Positions 1-7,490 of a stretch of DNA of 64,000 nt are shown one piece after another. The stretch lies in the NCBI RefSeq assembly GCF_042651065.1, contig NZ_JBHSCH010000011.1:15835-79834 (forward strand). Direction: 5' to 3'. The notes beneath the pieces are model-generated. The model did no database searches, had not been told where the DNA came from, and worked only from the letters and a program-made list of their open reading frames with translations. A program made the translations under genes and the position numbers. The stretch's first letter is position 1, and the number at the start of each line of letters is the position of its first letter. The stretch is from Pseudoroseomonas aestuarii (GTDB lineage Bacteria > Pseudomonadota > Alphaproteobacteria > Acetobacterales > Acetobacteraceae).

Positions 1-2
1 AA

Positions 3-1124
3 GCGCTGGATCCGCTTGAGCAGATGCTGCTCATCGCCACCATCGCCGGGAACACCGGCTGGGTGGAGCTGTTCGCCCACCACCCCGGCTACGCGCCCCG
101 CCTGCCCAACTACATCACCGCCGCGGGCGGGCGCAGCTTTCCGTCCTCAGCCGGCTTCAACACCTTGGAGTTCTTCTTCACCGATGACACCGGGGTGTAT
201 TTCCTGCCGACGCGGGACATGACCCCGGTGCCGGCCGCTGCGGGCACGGAGCTGGGTGCCTGGCTCGACGCGCACCGCGCGCGGATCGTGAAGCTGGCCG
301 ATGGCCGGCTCAACATCCCGGCGGCGATGCCGCATATGGAAGGCCACAATACCTGGTGCGCGAACGTGCCGGGCTCGACCCTGGTGTTCCCGGTGGCCGA
401 CCTCGCGCAACACGTCATCCTGCTGCTGCTCTACCTCGTGCAGAACGGCACCGGCATCTACGACGACGTGAACGGCCGGCCGATCCCCGGGCTGGAGCGC
501 TACGCGCACCGGCTGAAGCTGGAGGCGGCCTACCCCATGACCTTCCTCGAGCAGGTCGCGCTCACGGACGTGTCGGTGGAGATGGGCACGGCCTGCTATG
601 CGGGCGCGCTGATGCTGCAGGCGCTCGGCCTCGGCGGGTGGATGTACACCGGGCTCAATCCCTTCACGGTGCTGGGGGCGAGCGGCGATCCGGCCGTGCC
701 GGGCCTCGGCTTCCGCTTCGACATGCTGCCGAACAACCCGCTGCCGCATATCACCGGGTTGCCCGGGGTGTTCGAGGCGCATGTGCCGCCGCACCACGCC
801 AGCATGCGCGCGGCGGTGGAGGCGGCGGTCGCGCGCAAATTCGGCGCGGGCGGCCCCTTCGACCCGAAGCAGGGCGGGCCCTACCGGGAGAATGCCGCGA
901 TCCGCTCCGGCGCCGCCGCGATCGACGCCGAGGCGATCGAGATTGCCGCGCTGATGGCCGAGTATGTGTTCACGACCTTCGGCCGCTTCCCCGCGACGGT
1001 GCCGCCGGTCTTCCTCAAAACCTACCTGCAGGCCCATCGGCTCGACACCGAGTTCTACGATCGGTACTTCACGCCGGAAGCCTATCTCCGCACCCATGCC
1101 GAGCACGACCGAAACTGGCGTTGA
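3..1124 (+). CDS. Hypothetical protein, 5'-truncated by window edge
   Basis: The reading frame is open to the left edge, and the first in-frame ATG is at 24, so the true start is probably outside the window. At least 366 residues are visible. I do not recognise the family. The protein looks soluble, with aromatic and proline-rich stretches and no clear signal peptide in the visible part. One hydrophobic segment (QHVILLLLYLVQNGTGIYDD) lies near residue 130, and a glycine-rich region (ALGLGGWMYTGLNPF) near residue 200. Codon use matches the neighbours, so it is a real gene. It ends just before a 12-bp stem-loop and is followed by about 800 bases without a convincing gene. No function is proposed. 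Confidence 0.75.
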   Translation, partial: ALDPLEQMLLIATIAGNTGWVELFAHHPGYAPRLPNYITAAGGRSFPSSAGFNTLEFFFTDDTGVYFLPTRDMTPVPAAAGTELGAWLDAHRARIVKLADGRLNIPAAMPHMEGHNTWCANVPGSTLVFPVADLAQHVILLLLYLVQNGTGIYDDVNGRPIPGLERYAHRLKLEAAYPMTFLEQVALTDVSVEMGTACYAGALMLQALGLGGWMYTGLNPFTVLGASGDPAVPGLGFRFDMLPNNPLPHITGLPGVFEAHVPPHHASMRAAVEAAVARKFGAGGPFDPKQGGPYRENAAIRSGAAAIDAEAIEIAALMAEYVFTTFGRFPATVPPVFLKTYLQAHRLDTEFYDRYFTPEAYLRTHAEHDRNWR

Positions 1125-1919
1125 GGACGCGCCGGCAGGCGAGTACGGGCCGGCAGGCGAGCGGCACCTGGCGCGGAAAGGAAGGGCCAGGTGCCGCCAG
1201 GGCGCGACTTGCCCGGCGATGGGATTTGCCCAGGGAGGGGAGGGGGTGATGCTCTTCTCGCCACACCGGGCCTTTCGGGCGCAGAGCCCGTCCCCCTGCA
1301 CCACTGGACGCACGCCACGGCCGACCGGGACGTGGCGCTGGCACGGCACGCCGCCATCTCCACCGCCGCTTGGGGGAAGGGAAAGGCCGGCGCTTTCTCC
1401 AGCCGTCACGGCAGGCCAGGGACCACCACGAAGCCTTTCCCCTGCATGCCCGCCTGTGGCCGCTTGCCTGGTGCCCTGCGGGCCGTCCCAGGATGTGTCC
1501 CATCGCCTGCCGCAACAATGCGGTACTCCCTATGTCTCTCCCGCCTCATCCACTTCCTGTCGATAATCGTATAAAGAAAATTATTGTAAACTATCGCCCC
1601 GCAAAGCCCGAACTTTCCCCGCAAACGCACCCACCACACAAAGCGGCCGACAAGCAACGAAAGAGAGGGGTCCCGGCCGCCACCGCGCGGCACGTCACCG
1701 GCACAGCAGCATTCGCCCGCCAGGCCCGCCGGAAAGGCTGGGCCGCCCGGGAAGACCTCTGGCACGACCCTGAAGGCATGGGGACTGCCCGGGCCTGCAC
1801 CATCACAGCCGCAGGCAGGGCAGGAGGACCGGCACATCCTCCGGTTCGCGGCCAGCGGAAAGCCGCGTCACGCTCCGTTGCTGGTGCCTCGGCGGCAAGG
1901 GCGCTAAGCACGCCCCACC
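1125..1919. other. Gene-poor intergenic region
   Basis: No reading frame here has convincing coding character. The longer frames are typical GC-driven shadows rich in Arg, Pro and Ala. Three things are visible. A 12-bp direct repeat (CCGGCAGGCGAG at 1132 and 1150) is followed immediately by a stem-loop at 1161-1197. An isolated AT-rich patch at about 1555-1605 stands out strongly from its surroundings and could hold a promoter. The rest shows nothing I can name. It could be a decayed gene remnant or a long 5' region of the glycosyltransferase gene at 1920. Confidence 0.5.
1161..1197 (+). terminator. Perfect 12-bp stem-loop downstream of the first gene
   Basis: GCGGCACCTGGC (1161-1172) pairs perfectly with GCCAGGTGCCGC (1186-1197) across a 13-base loop. 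It starts 36 bases after the stop of the first gene. No T-run follows, so it may stabilise an mRNA end or assist termination rather than act as a classical intrinsic terminator. Confidence 0.45.
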
Positions 1920-3008
1920 ATGCCGTCGCCCGAACTCACCGTCGTGATTCCCTGCTACAACGAGGCCCCCAACGTCGCGCCCATGGTGGAACGGCTGGAG
2001 GCGGCGCTTGGCGGAATCGCCTGGGAAGCCATCTTCGTCGATGACAACAGCCCCGACGGCACGGCCCAGGTGGCGCGCGGCATCGCGGCGCGGGACCCGC
2101 GCATCCGCTGCATCCGGCGCGTCGGCCGGCGCGGCCTGTCCTCGGCCTGCGTCGAGGGCATGCTTGCTTCCTCGGCCAGTTATGTTGCCGTCATCGACGG
2201 TGACCTGCAGCACGACGAGACATTGCTGCCACGCATGCTGGCAGCGCTGCGGGCGGGCGAGGGGGATGTCGCCATCGGCAGCCGCCATGTGGCGGGGGGC
2301 GAGGCGGCGGAGGGCTTCTCCTCCCTGCGGCGGCGCATCAGCGATGGCGGCACCACGCTTGCGCAGTTCTTCCTTCCCGTGCCGGTGGCCGACCCGATGA
2401 GCGGCTTCTTCATGCTGCCGCGCCCGCTGGCCGAGGAGATCGCGCCGCGCCTGACCGGCCGGGGCTTCAAGATCCTGCTGGACCTGCTGCTCTCCGCCGG
2501 CCGCAAGCTGCGCGTGGTGGAACTGCCCTACACCTTCCGCCCGCGCCAGGCCGGCGAATCCAAGCTCGACGCCACGGTGCTGCTCGATTTCCTGGCCCTG
2601 CTGCTGGACAAGTGGTCGCATGGGCTGCTGCCGCTGCGCTTCCTGGCCTTCGCCGCCGTGGGCGCCATCGGCATCGTGGTGCATCTGGCGGTGCTCTCGC
2701 TGGCGCTCGGGCCGCTGCCCTTCGCGCAGGCCCAATGGGTGGCCAGCCTCGTGGCGATGACGGCGAATTTCGTGCTGAACAACCGCATCACCTACAGCGA
2801 CGTGCGGCTGCGGGGTGCCGCGCTGTGGCGCGGGCTGGCGGTGTTCTACCTGGTCTGCGGCGTCGGCGTGGCGGCCAATGTCGGCATCGCCGACCTGCTG
2901 ATGCGCGACGAGCTGGCGAGCTGGGGCCTGGCCGGCGCGGCCGGCGCGCTGCTGACGGTGGTGTGGAACTACGCCGTCTCCGCCACCCTCGTCTGGCGGG
3001 CCCGCTGA
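1920..3008 (+). CDS. Glycosyltransferase family 2 with C-terminal GtrA-like membrane domain
   Basis: The N-terminal half (about residues 5-235) is a GT2 fold of the dolichyl/polyprenyl-phosphate sugar synthase type. It starts with LTVVIPCYNEAPNVAPMVE, carries the VDDNSPDG nucleotide-binding motif and has DGDLQHDE as the metal-binding DxD region. The C-terminal part (about 240-362) holds four membrane helices like GtrA, ending in VWNYAVSATLVW. In this family the enzyme loads a sugar from a nucleotide donor onto undecaprenyl phosphate, and the GtrA part is thought to help translocation. The stop overlaps the start of the next gene by one base (TGATG). That partner is a GT39-type transferase, so the pair probably makes and uses a lipid-linked sugar at the inner membrane. 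The sugar and acceptor cannot be read from the sequence. Confidence 0.9.
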   Translation: MPSPELTVVIPCYNEAPNVAPMVERLEAALGGIAWEAIFVDDNSPDGTAQVARGIAARDPRIRCIRRVGRRGLSSACVEGMLASSASYVAVIDGDLQHDETLLPRMLAALRAGEGDVAIGSRHVAGGEAAEGFSSLRRRISDGGTTLAQFFLPVPVADPMSGFFMLPRPLAEEIAPRLTGRGFKILLDLLLSAGRKLRVVELPYTFRPRQAGESKLDATVLLDFLALLLDKWSHGLLPLRFLAFAAVGAIGIVVHLAVLSLALGPLPFAQAQWVASLVAMTANFVLNNRITYSDVRLRGAALWRGLAVFYLVCGVGVAANVGIADLLMRDELASWGLAGAAGALLTVVWNYAVSATLVWRAR

Positions 3009-4474
3009 TGGGTGCGCGCTGGAGCGGCGCCACCTGGTTGTGGGCGCTGGCGGCGCTGACCCTGCTGCGCCTCGCCGCCGCGTGGTGGCTGCCGCCGGCG
3101 CCGGACGAGGCCTATTACTGGGTCTGGGGCCGTGCCCTCTCGCTCAGCTACTACGACCACCCGCCGATGGTGGCGCTGTGGACGGCGCTCGGCTCAGCCC
3201 TGGCGGGCGACACGGCGCTGGGGCTGCGGCTGCTCGGGCCGCTGGGCGTCGCCGCCGCCTCGCTGCTGCTGGCCGATGCGGGGGAGCGTCTCTTTCCCGG
3301 CCGGCAGGCCGGGCCCTGGGCCGCGGCGCTGCTGAACGCCACGCTGCTCTTCGGTGCCGGCGCGGTGCTGATGACGCCGGACACGCCGCTGCTGGTGTTC
3401 TGGTGCGCCGCCCTCTGGGCGCTGGCGCGGCTGCAGGCCAGCCAGGACGGGCGCTGGTGGCTGGCCTTCGGCCTGCTCGCGGGGCTCGGGCTGCTGTCCA
3501 AGTACACCACCGTGCTGCTGGGCGGCGGCGTGGTGCTGTGGCTGCTGCTGGAACCAGGCGCGCGGCGCTGGCTGGCCGATTGGCGCCTCTGGGCCGGCGG
3601 CGCGCTGGCGCTGCTGGTGTTCAGCCCCGTCATCCTCTGGAACGCCCAGCACGACTGGGTGAGCTTCGCCAAGCAGGGCGGACGGGCGGGCGCCACCGCC
3701 ACCGGCTCCGCGCTGCGCTACCTGGGCGAATTGGTGGGCGGGCAGGCGGGGCTGGCCACACCCATCATCTTCCTGCTCTGCGCTGCCGGCACGGTGGCCG
3801 CCTGCCGCCTGTGGTGGCGCCGGGGCGAGGGCGCGGCGGCGGCCGGGCTGCTGGCCGCCATCACCGTGCCCACGGCGCTGCTGTTCCTGTGGCAGGCCAC
3901 CGGCAGCCGGGTGCAGGGCAACTGGCCGGCCATCCTCTATCCCACGGCCTGCCTCGCCGCCGCGGGCTGCCTCGGCGCCCGCTGGGCACGCTGGCGCCGG
4001 CCGGGCGTGGCGCTGGGGCTGGGGCTGACCCTGCTGGTGCTGGTGCAGGCCGCCTTCGCGCCGCTGCCGCTGCCCCGGCGCAGCGATCCCACCCTGGCGC
4101 GGCTCGGCGGCTGGGCCGAATTCGCCGCCACGCTGGAGGCGGAGCGCGCGGCGCGCGGCGCCGCCTTCATCGCCGCCGAGGAATACGGCCTGGCCAGCGA
4201 GCTGGCGCTGCACCTGCCGCCCGCCACCCGCGTCGTCGCCCTCGGCGACCGGTGGGACCTGTTCGACCTCGCCGCGCCGCCGCCCGGCGGCACCGGGCTG
4301 CTGGTGCGCAGCGAGCGTCGCGGCGGTCCGCCGCTCTGGCCGGGTGCGGTGGAGGAGGGGGGCGTGACGCGCGCCCGGCATGGCATCGAGGCCGAACGCT
4401 ACCGGTTGCACCGCGTGGTGGTGCCGGCGGATGCGGCGGCCCCGCCGCTGGTGCTGCTGCCCGCCCGCCGCTGA
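3008..4474 (+). CDS. GT39/ArnT-like membrane glycosyltransferase
   Basis: A 488-residue polytopic membrane protein of the PMT/ArnT superfamily. The start chosen is the ATG overlapping the upstream stop, giving MGARWSGATWLWALAALTLL. The first periplasmic loop carries APDEAYYWVWGRALSLSYYD, including the acidic residue typical of the catalytic loop, followed by HPPMVALW. About ten hydrophobic segments follow, then a soluble C-terminal part. Family members transfer a sugar from a polyprenyl-phosphate carrier to lipid A, protein or polysaccharide in the periplasm. Coupling to the GT2-GtrA gene supports a two-step pathway: load the lipid carrier, then transfer. Confidence 0.85.
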   Translation: MGARWSGATWLWALAALTLLRLAAAWWLPPAPDEAYYWVWGRALSLSYYDHPPMVALWTALGSALAGDTALGLRLLGPLGVAAASLLLADAGERLFPGRQAGPWAAALLNATLLFGAGAVLMTPDTPLLVFWCAALWALARLQASQDGRWWLAFGLLAGLGLLSKYTTVLLGGGVVLWLLLEPGARRWLADWRLWAGGALALLVFSPVILWNAQHDWVSFAKQGGRAGATATGSALRYLGELVGGQAGLATPIIFLLCAAGTVAACRLWWRRGEGAAAAGLLAAITVPTALLFLWQATGSRVQGNWPAILYPTACLAAAGCLGARWARWRRPGVALGLGLTLLVLVQAAFAPLPLPRRSDPTLARLGGWAEFAATLEAERAARGAAFIAAEEYGLASELALHLPPATRVVALGDRWDLFDLAAPPPGGTGLLVRSERRGGPPLWPGAVEEGGVTRARHGIEAERYRLHRVVVPADAAAPPLVLLPARR

Positions 4475-4532
4475 GGCCTTTCCCTCTCCCGCGGGCGGCC
4501 TACATGCTGGGAAAGGTTCAGGGAGACGAGCC

Positions 4533-5480
4533 ATGCCGATCCGCATTCCCCGGGGCTGGGAACTGCCCGAATCCGCCGCCACGCCGGAGCATCTGGTGCT
4601 GGGGCGGCGCAAGGCGCTGGGCCTCGGCGGGCTGATCGCCGCTGGCGCGGCGCTGCCCTGGCAGGGCGCGCGGGCGCAGGCGGCCAGCCCGATGGCCGCC
4701 ATGCGCAACCCCGCCTTCCGCCCCGAGCGCGCCCTGACGCCGGAGAAGGACGCCACCAGCTACAACAACTACTATGAGTTCGGCAGCAGCAAGAACGTGG
4801 CCTCCGCCGCCGCCCGCCTGCCGCAGCGCCCCTGGACGCTGAAGCTGGAAGGCATGGTGGACAACCCGCAGGAGCTCGGCCTCGACGACCTGCTGAAGAA
4901 GGTGAGCCTGGAGGAGCGGGTGCTGCGGCACCGCTGCGTCGAGGCCTGGGCGATGACCGTGCCCTGGACCGGCTTTCCGATGGCCGAGCTGCTGAAGCTG
5001 GCCGGGCCGCAATCCGGCGCGAAGTTCGTCGAGTTCCACACGGTGGCCGACCGCGGCACCATGCCCGGCCTGCGGCAGAGCTGGTACCCCTGGCCCTATG
5101 TCGAGGGCTGCACACTGGCCGAGGCGGCGAACGAGCTGTGCTTCATGGCGGTGGGCCTCTACGGCAAGCCGGTGACGCCGCAGAATGGCGGCCCCATCCG
5201 TGTGCTGTTCCCGTGGAAGTACGGCTTCAAGAGCGGCAAGGCGATCACCACCATCCGCTTCACCGACAAGCGCCCCGTCTCCTTCTGGGAGCAGTTGCAG
5301 CCGACGGAATACGGCTTCTGGGCCAATGTGAACCCCGAGGTGCCGCATCCGCGCTGGAGCCAGGCGCATGAGCGGCTGCTCGGCAGCAACGAGCGCGTGC
5401 CGACGAAGCTGTTCAACGGCTATGGCGAGTACGTCGCCAGCCTCTATGCGGGGCTGGAGAAGGAAAAGCTCTACCTCTGA
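4533..5480 (+). CDS. msrP: Protein-methionine-sulfoxide reductase catalytic subunit MsrP (YedY)
   Basis: 315 residues with a twin-arginine signal (GRRKALGLGG, Arg25-Arg26), so export through Tat is expected. The tat genes lie at 57914-59383. The sulfite-oxidase-like molybdopterin domain contains the RCVEAWAMTVPWTGFPMAEL region, with the molybdenum-ligand cysteine at about residue 135. MsrP repairs oxidised methionines in periplasmic proteins, with electrons from the haem membrane protein MsrQ. No MsrQ gene lies next to it. The ATG at 4533 follows a GGGAGA ribosome site. The leader contains an 8-bp inverted repeat (4477-4484 with 4509-4516). Confidence 0.95.
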   Translation: MPIRIPRGWELPESAATPEHLVLGRRKALGLGGLIAAGAALPWQGARAQAASPMAAMRNPAFRPERALTPEKDATSYNNYYEFGSSKNVASAAARLPQRPWTLKLEGMVDNPQELGLDDLLKKVSLEERVLRHRCVEAWAMTVPWTGFPMAELLKLAGPQSGAKFVEFHTVADRGTMPGLRQSWYPWPYVEGCTLAEAANELCFMAVGLYGKPVTPQNGGPIRVLFPWKYGFKSGKAITTIRFTDKRPVSFWEQLQPTEYGFWANVNPEVPHPRWSQAHERLLGSNERVPTKLFNGYGEYVASLYAGLEKEKLYL

Positions 5481-5522
5481 GGCTGCGGCACGGCGGCTGC
5501 TGCACGGCCTCGGCCTTGCCGC

Positions 5523-5939
5523 TCAGGCCGGCACCAGCCCGTGCCGCAGCATGATCTCGCGCGCCTTCGCCGGGTCCGGCCTGCCGGATTTCAGCAGGGC
5601 CGCCAGTTCGCGGAAGTATTCGGGGCCGAGCACGCCCGGGGTGAGGATGCAGAGGCAGCTGGCCGGCGCCCCGCTGCGGTTGCTGAAGCCATGCACCGCG
5701 CCGCGCGGGATGAACAGGCTCTCGCCCGGCCCCACCTCCCGGTCCTGGCCCTCCACCGTGAAGGTCACGGTGCCGGAGAGGCCATAGACCGTCTCCTCCC
5801 AGCTTTCATGGTAGTGCGGCACCGGCATGCGCCCCTCCGGCTGGAGGGTCATCTCGAACATGTCGAGGCTGCCGCCCGTCTCGTGCCGGTCGCGCAGGAA
5901 GCGCAGCTTGAGCGAGCCGAAATCGATGTGCTCAGCCAT
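5523..5939 (-). CDS. Cupin-domain protein
   Basis: 138 residues forming one small beta-barrel cupin. Motif 1 is visible as PHYHESWEETVYGLSGTVTF and motif 2 as GESLFIPRGAVHGF, so the metal-binding His/Glu set is largely present. The C-terminus (about 100-138) is an alpha-helical tail outside the barrel. It could be a dioxygenase-like enzyme or a sugar- or ligand-binding protein; nothing in the context decides this. It is convergent with msrP and is separated from the Nudix gene by 66 bases. Confidence 0.8.
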   Translation of the reverse strand: MAEHIDFGSLKLRFLRDRHETGGSLDMFEMTLQPEGRMPVPHYHESWEETVYGLSGTVTFTVEGQDREVGPGESLFIPRGAVHGFSNRSGAPASCLCILTPGVLGPEYFRELAALLKSGRPDPAKAREIMLRHGLVPA

Positions 5940-6005
5940 GGTCCACCTTTGAGGCCGGACCCAGCATAGGGCGCGGGCTGCGGCGAGTCTCGCCTCCGGC
6001 GGGGG

Positions 6006-6440
6006 TCAGCCGGCCAGCCGCTTCCGCCCCTCGGCGATGGCGCGGACCGCCTCCTCCCACAGCCCGAGGCCAGCGAGTTCTTCCGGCGGGAAGAAGCGCG
6101 CCTCGCTGACATCGTCGCCGGCCACCGGCTCGCCGCCCGTCCACTGCCCGGCGAAGTCGATGATGGTGTAGTGGAAGCGGGCGCGCCCGGCCTCGTCATG
6201 GTTCAGCGCGTCCACCACCACCGCCACGGTGAGGGGGCCGACGGTGATGCCGGCCTCCTCCATCAGCTCGCGCCGCGCCGCGGCCTCGGCCGTCTCGCCC
6301 AGGTGCTGGGCGCCGCCGGGGATCGACCATTCCCCCATGCGCGGCGGCTTGCTGCGGCGGACCAGCAGCACATCCTCCCCGCGGAAGGCGATGACGCCGA
6401 TGCCGACCCAGGGCCGGTCCGGATATTCCCGGCTGCTCAC
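6006..6440 (-). CDS. Nudix hydrolase
   Basis: 144 residues. The complete Nudix box GX5EX7REUXEEXGU is present: G..HLGETAEAAARRELMEEAGI. The family hydrolyses nucleoside diphosphates linked to another group; the substrate is not determinable here. I chose the GTG at 6440 because it overlaps the stop of the DUF4340 gene in a GTGA junction and starts right before the conserved YPDRPWVGIGVIAFRG strand. A longer ATG-started frame would run far into the upstream gene. It is the last gene of the ABC cassette transcript, but whether it works with that transporter is unclear. Confidence 0.9.
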   Translation of the reverse strand: MSSREYPDRPWVGIGVIAFRGEDVLLVRRSKPPRMGEWSIPGGAQHLGETAEAAARRELMEEAGITVGPLTVAVVVDALNHDEAGRARFHYTIIDFAGQWTGGEPVAGDDVSEARFFPPEELAGLGLWEEAVRAIAEGRKRLAG

Positions 6441-7477
6441 GGCGCCGGCCGGGGGGCAGGGGCGGGCGCGGCGGGGGCTTCCTCCGGCCGCAATTCCTCC
6501 AGCGTCGGCAGGAAGGCGCGGCGCTTCCAGGCGCCGAGCTGATAGGCCCAGCCGCGCCAGCGGGCGTTCAGCCGCTCCGCCTCGGCATCGCCGCTGGCCT
6601 CCAGCAGCACCCACACCTGCTCGCCCTGCTCGTGCAGCGTGACGGTGATGCCGAGATTGTCGGTCAGCGTGTACCGCGCCCGGCCCAGCCGCGTGCCGGG
6701 GATGTCGGCGGCGCGCTGCACATCGGTGAGCGTCAGGAATTCGAAGGCGTTGGCCACGGCGTCGAGCCGCGTCGGCTCCAGCGGCGGCGCGGCGGCCGGC
6801 TCGGCGAGGGCGAGGCGGCCATCCGGCCCTTCGCCCTTGGCCAGCACCAGGGCGGGGGCATCCTCGCGCTCCACCCGCACCCGCAGCACCCGCTCGCGCG
6901 GGAGGTTGGCGAGGTCGCGGTCGATCCAGAGCTGCGCGTCGGCATCCAGCGGCAGGCGGCCCTCCGCCAGCCAGGACTGGGTCTCGCCGGCGCGGCGGAC
7001 ATAGACGCTCTCCGGCACGTTGCCCTGGGTGCGGACGCGGCGGCGCCCCACCACCAGCGCCACGATCGGCGCGCCGGTGCCGTCCAGCACCCGCAGCAGG
7101 GCGCCGGTGGAGCCCGGCTTGTCCGGGTCCTGCAGGCCGAGGCGCTCCAGCATCTCGGGGTTGGCGGTGCGCGGCTCCACCAGGCGCAGCTCGGTCAGCC
7201 CCACCAGCAGCTCGCGCACCTTCTCGGGCCGCACCGGGTAGCCCGCCACCTCGGGCAGCACCCAGCTATCGCCAGGCTGGCGCTGCACGGCGAGGCTCTG
7301 CGCGTGCCGCACCACCTCGATGCGCATGGCGCCCTGCAGGCGGGTGGCGAGGTCGCGGAACATCAGCGGCGCCGCGCCGGTCTCGGCCGGCGGCGGGCCG
7401 CCGGGGCCGAGCGCCACCACGGCGGCGGCGGAGGCGAGGGCGGCACCGCCCAGGATCAGGAGGGATCGGCGTTGCAT
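6437..7477 (-). CDS. DUF4340 domain-containing protein
   Basis: 346 residues with an N-terminal membrane anchor or signal (SLLILGGAALASAAAVVAL) and a long soluble region that would face the periplasm. The body matches DUF4340: repeated beta-rich segments with conserved Trp and Leu positions such as WVLPEVAGYPV and DAQLWIDRDLANLP. DUF4340 proteins are usually found directly after GldG-like genes in ABC operons, as here (13 bases after the gldG-like stop). The C-terminus is Pro/Ala-rich. The role is presumed accessory to the transporter. Confidence 0.8.
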   Translation of the reverse strand: MQRRSLLILGGAALASAAAVVALGPGGPPPAETGAAPLMFRDLATRLQGAMRIEVVRHAQSLAVQRQPGDSWVLPEVAGYPVRPEKVRELLVGLTELRLVEPRTANPEMLERLGLQDPDKPGSTGALLRVLDGTGAPIVALVVGRRRVRTQGNVPESVYVRRAGETQSWLAEGRLPLDADAQLWIDRDLANLPRERVLRVRVEREDAPALVLAKGEGPDGRLALAEPAAAPPLEPTRLDAVANAFEFLTLTDVQRAADIPGTRLGRARYTLTDNLGITVTLHEQGEQVWVLLEASGDAEAERLNARWRGWAYQLGAWKRRAFLPTLEELRPEEAPAAPAPAPRPAP

Positions 7478-7490
7478 CGTTGGCTTTCCC

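Noticed and set aside
1370..2044. A 224-codon frame in the gene-poor gap
   Set aside because: It runs into the glycosyltransferase gene in another frame, crosses the AT-rich island and has no plausible ribosome site or domain.
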